From the NCBI RefSeq assembly GCF_004010955.1, contig NZ_CP025227.1, forward strand, positions 2,852,001 to 2,916,000: a stretch of 64,000 nt of DNA, written 5' to 3'. Each line of letters starts with the position of its first letter. The stretch's first letter is position 1. The notes beneath the pieces are model-generated. The model made no database searches. It saw nothing but the letters and a program-made list of their open reading frames with translations, and was not told the DNA's origin. Position numbers and translations under genes: made by a program. The stretch is from Actinomyces wuliandei (GTDB lineage: Bacteria > Actinomycetota > Actinomycetes > Actinomycetales > Actinomycetaceae). Positions 41,128-49,622 of this stretch are shown here, piece after piece.

Positions 41128-42459
41128 TCAGGACAGCTCCGACAGCGCGCCACGGATCGCGGCGAGCCTCTGCGTGGTCGCGGCCTCGTCATAGGGCAGG
41201 CCCAGTCCTCGGCACTCCGCAGCAAGCTGGGCAAGAGACCGCACCTCGGGGAATCCCTGGGACGCCAGGGAAGCGACCTCATCCACCACGGGGGAGCCGG
41301 AGACCCCGTTGCCGCTGCGGGCGTCCACCCACTGGCCCAGGCGGCGGGCAGCGCGGTCGAGGCTGGAGGTGACCACGCGCAGGGCGTCGTCCAGCTCGCT
41401 GACCTGGGTGCTCACACTGCGCAGGACAGGCCCCAGGTCCGCGACCCCGGACTCCAGGGCCTCGCACAGGTCTGTCAGCGAGCGGACGGCGCCCTCCTCC
41501 GAGCCGTCCAGGATAGACTGGGCGAACCGCCCCACCATGAGGGTCAGCAGCCGCATCAGGGCTACGGCGAAGCGCAGCCGTGTGACCGCCTCGTGCATGG
41601 AGTGCAGGCGCCGGGGCAGCCCGCCGAGCTCGCTGCCCGCAGTGCCAGACAGCTCGCTGATCCGCTCGGCCAGGGACTGCGCCCGGGTACGCGCGCCACC
41701 CCCACCGTCCTGGGAGACCAGCTGGCCGATACGCACGATCCGCCCCCGGGCCGCCGCGATGGAGTCGTGCGCCGCCTCCATGGCGACGATGAGGCGCATG
41801 TACTCGTCAAGCTCGTAGACCAGGGCGTTGGTCTCCCGCTCGATCACGGCCACGGTGCTGAGGATGCGGGCCACCGGCCCCAGCACGTCCGGGGCCGCAG
41901 CAGGTACACGCACCCCCGCAGCCACCAGCGCCGCCACCTCACGGGGCAGAGCAGCCTCGGTCATCTCGTGCAGGGAGCCGAATCCCAGGGCGGCAAGCTC
42001 GGTGGACAGCTCCTGGGCACCGTACTCGCCGATCTGCCGCCGTGAGGCCGCACGGGCGGCCAGCTCACGTTCCTTGGCCCGCACCCGCCGGTAGGCCTCC
42101 TCCACCCGGGTCCGGGTGCTGACATCCATCGGCTTGATCCGCACCGAGAGGAATCCGTCACGCAGAGGAACTATTGTGGCAAAGACCCGGTAGTCCAGGC
42201 CGTCCACCGCCCGGTTGACGACGTAGGCGCACACGGGCCTGCCCGCCTGGAGGTCGTCCCACATGAGCCGGAACAGGCCCGCAGGCATGTCCAGGTGCCG
42301 TATGATATTGTGGGCCGACCCGATAAGGCGCTCACGCGAGTAGCGGGAGAGGACATCAAAGGTCCTGTTGGTGTTCTGGATGACGCCCCTGAGGTCCGTC
42401 GTCGAGAAGAAGATGTCCTGCGGGTCGAACAGTCGCTCGTATCCGATCTGCGATTCCAT
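41128..42459 (-). CDS. Aer-type PAS protein without chemoreceptor tip (copy 1)
   Basis: The 443-residue protein starts with a PAS domain of the aerotaxis (Aer) type: IFFSTTDLRGVIQNTNRTF, the signature SAHNIIRHLDMPAGLFRLMW, CAYVVNRAVDGLDYRVFATI and VPLRDGFLSVRIKP. In Aer this domain binds FAD and reads redox state. The remaining 300 residues are helical (for example VARILSTVAVIERETNALVY, LHSMHEAVTRLRFAVALMRL) but contain no membrane segment and no conserved chemoreceptor hairpin tip. With no flagellar or che genes in view, it probably senses redox state or flavin and passes the signal to an unknown partner. It is a tandem paralog of the next gene. Confidence 0.75.
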   Translation of the reverse strand: MESQIGYERLFDPQDIFFSTTDLRGVIQNTNRTFDVLSRYSRERLIGSAHNIIRHLDMPAGLFRLMWDDLQAGRPVCAYVVNRAVDGLDYRVFATIVPLRDGFLSVRIKPMDVSTRTRVEEAYRRVRAKERELAARAASRRQIGEYGAQELSTELAALGFGSLHEMTEAALPREVAALVAAGVRVPAAAPDVLGPVARILSTVAVIERETNALVYELDEYMRLIVAMEAAHDSIAAARGRIVRIGQLVSQDGGGGARTRAQSLAERISELSGTAGSELGGLPRRLHSMHEAVTRLRFAVALMRLLTLMVGRFAQSILDGSEEGAVRSLTDLCEALESGVADLGPVLRSVSTQVSELDDALRVVTSSLDRAARRLGQWVDARSGNGVSGSPVVDEVASLASQGFPEVRSLAQLAAECRGLGLPYDEAATTQRLAAIRGALSELS

Positions 42460-42585
42460 GGGTGCTCTCTTCTAGTCAGTGGAACATGACGCTCAGCGGG
42501 GATCCGCTGCGCCCCGCCCTGGCACCGTCAGGACCCCGGCACTGTCACGACATGCCCCGGCCTTGGCGGTCACCCTCGCCAGCGG

Positions 42586-43938
42586 CTATCCCCCCATCTG
42601 CGCCAGGGCCTGGCGAACTGTGGAGACACGTTCACGGATAACGGGCTCGTCCAGGGTCACGACGACCCCGCGCGCCTTCGCCGCCAGCTCGGCCAGGGAG
42701 GCGGTCTCCGGGAAGCCCTGCTCCCCGAGCTCGACCGCCTCCTGGAGCACCGCCGCAGCGTCCACGCCCTCAGCCAGAGGCTGGGCGCCCTCGTCCTGGA
42801 GCGCCCGGATCCAGCGCTGGAACGGACGCTTGACCCGGTCGAGGTTGCTGACGACCGACCGCAGGTCCGCGTCCAGGCGCTCGGCGAGGTCGGCAGCGTT
42901 CTGGCAGGAGGGCGCGAGCGGCTCAAGGTCCACCAGGAGCGCCTCAGCCAGGTCGCTGATGGCGTCGGCGGAGTCGGCCTCCGCCTTGTCCAGGACCGCA
43001 GCGGCAAAGATCCCTGTCATCAGGGTGTGCAGGCGCATCATTGAGGAGCGGAAGCGCACCTCGGAGGCGACCTCGTAGAGAGCCACCAGCGAGGAGTTCA
43101 GCTGCTGGAGGACCTCCACGGCCTGGGCGCCGCGCTCTCTGACCCGCTCCGAGACGGTCGGCACAGAGGACTCCTGGTCCGGGCTGGTCACCTCCCCCAC
43201 CAGCGCCCCCACGCGGTTGGCCCGGTCGATCACCGAGCGCACACCCGCCGCCCACGCCCCCAGCCCGTTGATGAGCTCCTGGTACTCGTTGAGCTGGTAG
43301 ATCAGCTCGTCGGTGTCCCGCTCGATGACCGCCATGGTGGACAGGATGGTGGACATGGGGCTGTCCGACTCCGCACGGCGGGGCACGCGCACGCCCTCGA
43401 CCACGAGCAGGGCCAGCTCTCGCGGCAGGGCCGCCCTGGCAAAGGAGTACAGGCCATGGAACTGCGCCCGGCTGAGCTCCTCGGACAGCAGGCTGGCACC
43501 GTGGTCAGCCACCTCACGACGTCCGTGCCCCTGGTCGGCGTAGTCGCGCTCTGCGGCACGGACCCGGGCGTACATCTCCTTGACTGGGGTGAACATCGCG
43601 TGGTTGCTGGGGCGGACCCGGACCGAGAGGTAGCCGTCGGCAAGGGGGACGACCGTGGCGAAGACCCAGTAGTCCCGCCCGTCCTTGGCCCTGTTCAGGA
43701 CATAGACGCACGCGGGCCGTCCTGCCTCCAGCTCGTCCCACATCAGCCTGAAGGCGCCCGCAGGCATGTCGTCATGGCGGATGATGTTGTGCGGAGCGCC
43801 GACCAGCTCCTCAGGGCTGTAGCGGGACAGCGAGTCAAATACCCCGTTCGTCCTGCGGATGACGCCCTTGGCGTCCGTGGTCGAGAAGAACAGGTCCTCG
43901 GCACCGAAGCGGCGCTCGTTGCCATCGACGTATTCCAT
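42586..43938 (-). CDS. Aer-type PAS protein without chemoreceptor tip (copy 2)
   Basis: The 450-residue paralog of the downstream gene has the same plan. The Aer-like PAS (LFFSTTDAKGVIRRTNGVFD, GAPHNIIRHDDMPAGAFRLM, VYVLNRAKDGRDYWVFATVV) is followed by a long helical region (MSTILSTMAVIERDTDELIY, FRSSMMRLHTLMTGIFAAAV). Copy 2 keeps Trp in DYWVFA where copy 1 has Arg; Trp is the usual residue in Aer. The ATG at 43938 has an AGGAGA site. It lies 126 bases upstream of copy 1 on the same strand. It is divergent from a response regulator, across a 446-bp gap. Confidence 0.75.
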   Translation of the reverse strand: MEYVDGNERRFGAEDLFFSTTDAKGVIRRTNGVFDSLSRYSPEELVGAPHNIIRHDDMPAGAFRLMWDELEAGRPACVYVLNRAKDGRDYWVFATVVPLADGYLSVRVRPSNHAMFTPVKEMYARVRAAERDYADQGHGRREVADHGASLLSEELSRAQFHGLYSFARAALPRELALLVVEGVRVPRRAESDSPMSTILSTMAVIERDTDELIYQLNEYQELINGLGAWAAGVRSVIDRANRVGALVGEVTSPDQESSVPTVSERVRERGAQAVEVLQQLNSSLVALYEVASEVRFRSSMMRLHTLMTGIFAAAVLDKAEADSADAISDLAEALLVDLEPLAPSCQNAADLAERLDADLRSVVSNLDRVKRPFQRWIRALQDEGAQPLAEGVDAAAVLQEAVELGEQGFPETASLAELAAKARGVVVTLDEPVIRERVSTVRQALAQMGG

Positions 43939-44384
43939 GACTCTCCTGGTAGCGTAGTTATGAGGATGGCGGGCCGCAGCCGGTGGTGCGCTGGTCTACG
44001 CACCACGCAGCCGGGAGGCGACCCGGTCAGGTACAAGAGACTACGCTGCCACAGCCCTGATGGAACAGCAGGACTACGGCCTGGCACGGCGGCCTGGCAG
44101 GGCAGGAGCAGGCACAGGGGCACGTGTCCACCGGGCTCCCGCGCCGACACTTTGATTCTTTGCACCAAAACCGGATCACCGCGCGGACGCCGCCACCCGG
44201 ATGCTGCTCCGCCTGACGTGGGCCCTGGTTTCTGGCACAGGGCGACCGGTCGCACGGCGCAACCGCTCCAGCATTTCATACACCGCCAAGACATGTGGCT
44301 GTTTGTGGTCCCAACCTGATAACACAGCATTCTCCCAGGTGACGACTCGAAGGAATCCAGCAGCCTTATGCTGGAATTGGCGGC
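43939..44384. other. Divergent promoter region
   Basis: 446 bases between the PAS gene and the response regulator. I see no gene. Near the right end an inverted repeat TCCAGCA-N6-TGCTGGA (44356-44362 and 44369-44375) lies ten bases before the regulator's ATG and encloses a TATGCT box; it may be an autoregulatory site. Confidence 0.5.
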
Positions 44385-45203
44385 ATGAGCACCACCCCTG
44401 AGCCTCTTACCCGTCCGGACGGGTCTCCCGTGCGCGTCCTCGTGGTCGACGACGAGCAGATGCTGGCCGACCTGCTGGCGAGCGCCCTGCGCTACGAGGG
44501 CTGGGAGGTCACCACGGCCGCCACGGGGACGGCTGCGGTCAGGACGGCCCAGGAGATCCAGCCCGACGTCATCGTCCTCGACGTCATGCTGCCCGACTTC
44601 GACGGGCTGGAGGTCATGCGCCGCGTCCACGGCCACACCCCCGGGGTACCCGTCCTCTTCCTGACAGCCAAGGACGCCGTCTCCGACCGGGTGGCCGGGC
44701 TGACCGCCGGAGGCGACGACTACGTGACCAAACCCTTCTCCCTGGAGGAGGTCGTGGCACGGCTGCGTGCCCTGCTGCGCCGGTCGGGAGCCAGCGAGGA
44801 GAAGCCCGCCTCCCTGCTGGAGGTCGGTGACCTGCGCATGAACGAGGACTCCCACGAGGTCTGGCGGGGTGAGGACGAGATCCACCTCACCGCCACCGAG
44901 TTCGAGCTGCTGCGCTACCTCATGCGCAACCCGCGCCGCGTCCTGTCCAAGCCACAGATCCTGGACCGCGTCTGGAACTACGACTTCGGCGGGCAGGCGA
45001 ACATCGTCGAGCTCTACATCTCCTACCTGCGCCGCAAGATTGACAAGGGGAGGGAGCCCATGATCCACACGATGCGCGGTGTCGGCTACGTGCTCAAGCC
45101 CGCCGCTGACGCACCAGCCGCTGCGGGGCGCTCCCAGGAACCCGCGACGGCCGTGGGCGCCGCAGCGCAGGCCCCGGCAGGCTCCTCAGTCAGGAACCCC
45201 TGA
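44385..45203 (+). CDS. OmpR-family response regulator
   Basis: The 272-residue regulator has a receiver (VRVLVVDDEQMLADL, phospho-acceptor Asp66 in VIVLDVMLPDFDG, GDDYVTKPFSLEE) and a winged helix with ELYISYLRRKIDKG and IHTMRGVGYVLKP. The NYDFGGQANIVELYISY segment places it with the TcrA/TrcR-like actinobacterial regulators. A C-terminal tail of about 35 Ala/Pro-rich residues is extra. The kinase starts seven bases downstream, so the two form an operon. The signal is unknown. Confidence 0.9.
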   Translation: MSTTPEPLTRPDGSPVRVLVVDDEQMLADLLASALRYEGWEVTTAATGTAAVRTAQEIQPDVIVLDVMLPDFDGLEVMRRVHGHTPGVPVLFLTAKDAVSDRVAGLTAGGDDYVTKPFSLEEVVARLRALLRRSGASEEKPASLLEVGDLRMNEDSHEVWRGEDEIHLTATEFELLRYLMRNPRRVLSKPQILDRVWNYDFGGQANIVELYISYLRRKIDKGREPMIHTMRGVGYVLKPAADAPAAAGRSQEPATAVGAAAQAPAGSSVRNP

Positions 45204-45210
45204 GGCCCTC

Positions 45211-47052
45211 GTGACGGCAGCAGCTCCCGGGCCATCCCCCGGGCCATCCCCTGGACCGCCGCCCGAGCCGCTGCCTGGCCGCACGGGACAGGGCGGCCAG
45301 GTCCCCTCCGCACGCCTCCCGCGCCCGCGACGGCTGCGCAGCCTGCGCACGACTCTCGTGCTCGGCGTGCTCGGCCTGGTCCTTGTCACCGCTGCGCTCA
45401 TGAGCGCCGTCTCCACACTCACCCTTCGCTACACGCTGACCGGCCACCTCGACGAGAAGCTGGCTGCCGCCTCCGAGCGGGCCGCGAACCGCCGCAACGG
45501 CCTGGAGCAGGGACCGGCGGGCGCGCTCCAGTGCCCCGGCGCCGACAGCCCCGCTGGTGCCGCCACTGATACTGGCACGGGCAGCGCCGAGGAGCCCTCA
45601 GACCAGTGCCCCACGCTATCGGTCCCCAGCAGTCCCGTCCCTCCCGAGGGCACCGAGACCGGGGACGGCGAGCTCGGAGGCAACAAGGAGGTGGCCCCGG
45701 GGGTGGACGCCGCAGGCCAGTCCACGGGAACGCTGACCGTCATTATCGTCTCAGGCTCCGTAAGCAGCGCCACCTACATCGACGCCGAGGGCCGCTACGT
45801 CAGCCTGCCCTCACAGGCCTACGCCGACCTGCTGCCAGTTCGTACCGACGGTCACCCCATGACGGTCAGCATCACCTCCCTGGGTGACTACCGGGTGGTG
45901 GCCACCGAGGACGACTCCGGCGCTGTCGTCATCACCGGCCTGTCCACGGAGGACGACAACAGGCTGGTGCGCACCCAGCTGCTCATCGAGGCCGGGATCG
46001 CGCTGGTAGGGGCACTCGTGGTGGCCCTGGCTGGGAGGAGCATGGTCAGGTCCTCCCTGGCACCCCTGGAACGGGTGGCCGCCACCGCCCAGCACGTGGC
46101 CTCCCAGCCCCTGGAGCGCGGTGAGGTCTCCATCGACGAGCGCGTGCCCGCCCAGGACCTGGCCTCCTCCACAGAGGTCAGCCAGGTGGGAGCCGCGCTG
46201 AACACGCTGCTGGACCGGGTCGAGGACGCCTTGAGCGCCCGCCAGCGCTCGGAGACGCAGGTGCGCCAGTTCGTGGCCGACGCCTCCCACGAGCTGCGCA
46301 CGCCCCTGGCGTCCATCCGTGGCTACACCGAGCTGATCCAGCGCGAGGGGGCCGACGCGAACCTGCCCGAGGAGGCCGAGCACGCCCTGCAACGGGTGCA
46401 CTCGGAGTCCCTGAGGATGACGGCCCTGGTGGAGGACCTGCTGCTGCTGGCCAGCCTGGACGCGGGGCGCGGCCTGGTGCTCACGGAGGTGGACCTGGTC
46501 GGTCTCCTGGTCGACACCGTGGCCGACGCGCGCGCCGCAGGCCCCGACCACGACTGGGACCTGGTCCTGGAGGCGCTGGAGCCTCCCGCCAGGGAGGGCC
46601 CCGGGACCCTCCAGGCCTCCCAGCCCCCCGAGGGCCAGGAGCCCGAGGAGTTCGAGGAGTTCGTCCCCGAGCCGCCGCTGGTGATGGGAGACGAGCCCCG
46701 GCTGCGCCAGGTCCTGGTCAACCTCCTGGCAAACGCCCGCGTGCACACCCCACCGGGGACACGGGTCACCACGACCCTGCTGCGCCGTGGCAGCCACCTG
46801 GTGGTGCGGATCTCCGACGACGGGCCCGGTATCGAGCCCGCCCTGCGTGAGCGCCTCTTCGAGCGCTTCGCACGTGGAGACACCTCCCGCGGGCGCCGCA
46901 CCGGCTCCACCGGCCTGGGGATGTCGATCGCCCTGGCGATCGTGCAGTCCCACCAAGGGACGCTGACCGTGGAGTCAACGACCCTGCAGGAGGACCCCGT
47001 GCACCACGGCACCACCTTCACCATCAGCCTGCCTACCGGTGAGACCCAGTAA
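45211..47052 (+). CDS. Sensor histidine kinase
   Basis: The 613-residue kinase has a Pro-rich N-terminus, a membrane segment (TTLVLGVLGLVLVTAALMS) and an extracellular domain of about 200 residues with a disordered Gly/Thr/Pro part and a folded part (TLTVIIVSGSVSSATYIDAE). A second membrane segment (AGIALVGALVVALAG) and a HAMP linker follow, then phospho-acceptor His360 in DASHELRTPLAS. The ATPase domain has NLLANARVHT, ISDDGPGI and TGLGMSIALAI, with an acidic insert (EEFEEFVPEPP) before it. The GTG at 45211 has GAGG six bases upstream. The pair resembles mycobacterial TcrYX/TrcSR systems. Confidence 0.9.
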   Translation: MTAAAPGPSPGPSPGPPPEPLPGRTGQGGQVPSARLPRPRRLRSLRTTLVLGVLGLVLVTAALMSAVSTLTLRYTLTGHLDEKLAAASERAANRRNGLEQGPAGALQCPGADSPAGAATDTGTGSAEEPSDQCPTLSVPSSPVPPEGTETGDGELGGNKEVAPGVDAAGQSTGTLTVIIVSGSVSSATYIDAEGRYVSLPSQAYADLLPVRTDGHPMTVSITSLGDYRVVATEDDSGAVVITGLSTEDDNRLVRTQLLIEAGIALVGALVVALAGRSMVRSSLAPLERVAATAQHVASQPLERGEVSIDERVPAQDLASSTEVSQVGAALNTLLDRVEDALSARQRSETQVRQFVADASHELRTPLASIRGYTELIQREGADANLPEEAEHALQRVHSESLRMTALVEDLLLLASLDAGRGLVLTEVDLVGLLVDTVADARAAGPDHDWDLVLEALEPPAREGPGTLQASQPPEGQEPEEFEEFVPEPPLVMGDEPRLRQVLVNLLANARVHTPPGTRVTTTLLRRGSHLVVRISDDGPGIEPALRERLFERFARGDTSRGRRTGSTGLGMSIALAIVQSHQGTLTVESTTLQEDPVHHGTTFTISLPTGETQ

Positions 47053-47081
47053 TCGCACCCGGACCGGGACCTGCCGCCGCC

Positions 47082-48068
47082 CTATCGCGTCCGGTCCCGC
47101 GCCCGCCAGTCGCTCAGGCCGACCAGGGCGCCCAGGGCCAGGCAGGACACGGCGACAGTCGCCACCGACCCCGTGGTGTAGGCGGCAAAGAGGTCCCACC
47201 GCGTCAGCGGGGCGGCGCTGCGCGACCACACCCACGCCCCCAGGAGACCGGCACCGACGCAGCCCACGGCTCCTGCGGCCGTGAGCACGGTGTTCCACAG
47301 CCGCTGCGAGCCCCGGGCTGCGGCTGCCCCGCTGCCAGCACCCCCGTCGCTGTGGGCGCTGCCGCGCTGGCCGCCATCATGCTGGCCACCGCGCCCACCC
47401 GGGTCCCGGTCCCCGCCCTGCCATGCTCCACCTGCGACCGCCACCGCGCCCCAGGCGACGGCCACCAGCACGGCCGAGAGAACGTCGGAGGGCCGGTGCC
47501 ACTGGCACACCAGGGTGGAGTACCCCATGGCCGCCGTGGCGGCAGCCCCGGCCCAGGCCGCAGCCGTGCGCCAGCGGGTCCCGGCGAGCAGCACCAGGGC
47601 CACGGCGGCTGAGGCCGCCATGGTCGTGTGCCCCGAGGGCAGGGTGTTGGCGTTGTCCCAGCGCGCGGTGATGTCGTAGTCGGGACGCCACAGGACCCAC
47701 TGCTTGATGACCTGGGTGCTCAGGTTCGCCCCGACCACGGCGACCACGGCCCACAGGGCACGACGGTGGCTGCCACGCAGCCAGCCAACGAGGAGGATCA
47801 CCGCCACCAGCACCACCGCCGCAGGCATGGAGACGGTGGACAGGAGAGCGCGGGCCTGGTCGGAGACGTAGTGGGAGCCGATCTCAGAGCCCTCCAGGGC
47901 GGCCGCCTCCAGACGCTGGCCGGTGTAGGTGCCCACACACAGCCACCACAGCACGAGCACCCCCACCAGGCAGCACGACGCCAGCAGCACGGCCCGCCCG
48001 CGCGCACCTGGCGCTGCGGCACCCGGAGGTGCCGCCCTGCCTGGAGTCGTCCGGGAGCTCATCATCAC
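47082..48068 (-). CDS. PAP2-family membrane phosphatase
   Basis: The 328-residue protein has six predicted membrane segments and the PAP2 triad: KQWVLWRPDYD (motif 1), TLPSGHTTMA (motif 2) and VCQWHRPSDVLSA (motif 3, with the catalytic His). Such enzymes dephosphorylate membrane lipids such as undecaprenyl pyrophosphate or phosphatidic acid. A glycine- and His-rich loop (GDRDPGGRGGQHDGGQRG) follows the third motif. Three possible starts are adjacent (GTG 48068, ATG 48065, ATG 48062). I prefer 48068 because a TACCAT box lies six bases upstream. The C-terminal 70 residues add two more membrane segments. Confidence 0.87.
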   Translation of the reverse strand: MMMSSRTTPGRAAPPGAAAPGARGRAVLLASCCLVGVLVLWWLCVGTYTGQRLEAAALEGSEIGSHYVSDQARALLSTVSMPAAVVLVAVILLVGWLRGSHRRALWAVVAVVGANLSTQVIKQWVLWRPDYDITARWDNANTLPSGHTTMAASAAVALVLLAGTRWRTAAAWAGAAATAAMGYSTLVCQWHRPSDVLSAVLVAVAWGAVAVAGGAWQGGDRDPGGRGGQHDGGQRGSAHSDGGAGSGAAAARGSQRLWNTVLTAAGAVGCVGAGLLGAWVWSRSAAPLTRWDLFAAYTTGSVATVAVSCLALGALVGLSDWRARDRTR

Positions 48069-48074
48069 CGAGCG

Positions 48075-48080
48075 ATGGTA
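48075..48080 (-). promoter_or_regulatory. -10 box, leaderless type, for PAP2 gene
   Basis: TACCAT on the minus strand, then CGCTCG (6 nt) and GTG-ATG-ATG. It fixes the likely start of a leaderless mRNA. Confidence 0.5.
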
Positions 48081-48224
48081 GAGGCAGCGACCGGGGAACC
48101 TCCTGGTAGGTCCCAGCGATTCCACTGCGGAAGTGCTCACGTGGCGCCGCGACACGGCCTCTGTCCCGGGCCTCGTTGCAGGTCCAGGGCACTCCTGACT
48201 GACCGTGCGCTCGCCCTCAGCATC

Positions 48225-49067
48225 ATGCGGCGCTTTGATGAGCCCACGACCTCCGCGTGCGGGCAGGCTCTTCGTCGCATCACGTCGATGGGGAGGTCCC
48301 TGGACCTCGGACCGCTGCCACGCCCCGTCTCGCCGCAGATGACGAGCCAGTTCTGGGCCGAGGCCTCCCCAGAGCTGCGACGGCACGCCCGCGCTCTGGA
48401 GGTCACCGAGTCGTTCTTCTGGACCTTCTGCGACGACTACATCGAGCTGGGCAAGGACCGTGCCAACGACGCCGAGGGCACCCACACGGCTGGTGCGGTG
48501 CGCAGCGCCCGGACCACCCTGGCGCTGGCGGTGGACACCTTCGTGCGGCTGCTCGCCCCGTTCCTGCCCTACGCCACTGAGGAGGTGTGGAGCTGGTACC
48601 GCACCGGGTCCGTGCACCGCTCAGCCTGGCCTGAGGCGGCAGGGCTGCGCCAGGCCGCCCAGGGGGCGGACCCGGCCCTGGTGGCCCAGGCGGGCACCGT
48701 CCTGGCGGCGCTGCGCCGGGTGAAGTCGGAGGCCAGGACCAGCCAGAGGACCCCGATCCTCAGCGCCGTGCTGGAGGTCGCTGCCGACTACCAGCCAGCC
48801 GTGGAGTCGGTGCGCTCCGACCTGGTGGAGGCCGCCAAGGTCACCGGCTCCTTCAGCGTCAAGGTCGCCGGGGCGGTCCAGGGCGCGGACGTAGCCACTG
48901 AGCCTGTTGACAGCGGTACTGCGGCTGCCGACAGCCCGGACACCGGTGCCACGGGCCAGGACGCTGAGGCTGGCAGCACTGAGACTGGTAACAGTCACGG
49001 GGAGGCTCCGGTGCGGGTCCGCTCCGTCGAGCTCGGTGAGGCCCCGGCCCGGCCAGCCCGGTCCTAG
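48225..49067 (+). pseudogene. valS: Orphan C-terminal third of valyl-tRNA synthetase
   Basis: The 280-residue frame reads like the anticodon-binding and tail region of ValRS: ITSMGRSLD, HARALEVTESFFWTFCDDYI, IELGKDRANDAEGTHTAGAV, FVRLLAPFLPYATEEVWSWY, TGSVHRSAWPEA and VLAALRRVKSEARTSQRTP. The editing domain and the Rossmann catalytic core (HIGH, KMSKS) are missing, and upstream bases belong to the divergent PAP2 gene's promoter region. It cannot charge tRNA. It may be a remnant of a duplicated or replaced valS, with the working copy elsewhere, or a retained anticodon-binding module. The frame is intact over its whole length. No ribosome site is seen before the ATG at 48225. Confidence 0.8.
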
Positions 49068-49166
49068 GCTGGCCCAGGCCCAGCACAGCCCGGTGGCGGC
49101 GCGGAACAGGGTTGCCACCGGCGGGAGGCCCGTCGGTCCGGACGGCTTCATCCGGCCTGAGCAGCT

Positions 49167-49227
49167 TGCGAGTCTGGGGTGCGCCAGCCGAGCGCCGGGG
49201 CCTCGCACAACGTACCCCGAGCTCGCA
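49167..49227. repeat. 61-bp inverted-repeat element, left copy
   Basis: Two 17-bp arms (49167-49183 and 49211-49227) of the type TGCGAG-N3-GGGGTACG face each other across exactly 27 bases. Same structure and size as the copy at 51143-51203. It lies between the valS fragment and the toxin genes. Confidence 0.8.
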
Positions 49228-49316
49228 AACCGGGGAGGACAGGGCTGCGTGGGCTGCACGGGCGCTGTCGCGGGCACGCGGTGCGTCGAGGCTCCCGGGA
49301 CGGCTCCGGGACCCCG

Positions 49317-49622
49317 GTGGTGGGCTGGGCCGTCGAGAACCTGGGGGGTGCTGGGGCGGGGCAGGTCTACGGGCTGACCCCCGCCTGCTGTTTCACCGGG
49401 CGGGTCAGCACCAGCCAGGTCGGCATCGAGGACGCCACCGCGCACCTCACTTTTCTGGCCCAGGCCCAGGAGCACACCCTGGTGGAGGACTTCTCCGCCG
49501 CCGCCGCACAGGTCGCCGCCACCATCGCCGCAGGAGGCCAGACCACCAGCCAGGGTGACGGTCCCGGCGGCACCAGTAGCGGCCCTGGTGGCACCGGCCC
49601 CGGTCCGGGGGCGGGGTCGTGA
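49317..49622 (+). CDS. Small ORF upstream of the Ntox15 toxin
   Basis: The frame encodes about 100 residues (VVGWAVENLGGAGAGQVYG, VSTSQVGIEDATAHLTFLAQ, TLVEDFSAAAAQVAATIAAG) ending in a Gly/Pro-rich tail. Its stop overlaps the toxin start as GTGA, which suggests coupled translation or a single ancestral gene split by a frameshift. I do not recognise the domain; the helical part could be a secretion or adaptor segment. The start is uncertain (GTG at 49317 or 49320, no ribosome site). Existence as a separate protein is unproven. Confidence 0.4.
   Translation: MVGWAVENLGGAGAGQVYGLTPACCFTGRVSTSQVGIEDATAHLTFLAQAQEHTLVEDFSAAAAQVAATIAAGGQTTSQGDGPGGTSSGPGGTGPGPGAGS

Noticed and set aside
46323..47024. 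Long minus-strand frame over the histidine kinase
   Set aside because: It is the shadow of the kinase coding frame and shows the Arg/Ser/Pro bias of antisense frames.
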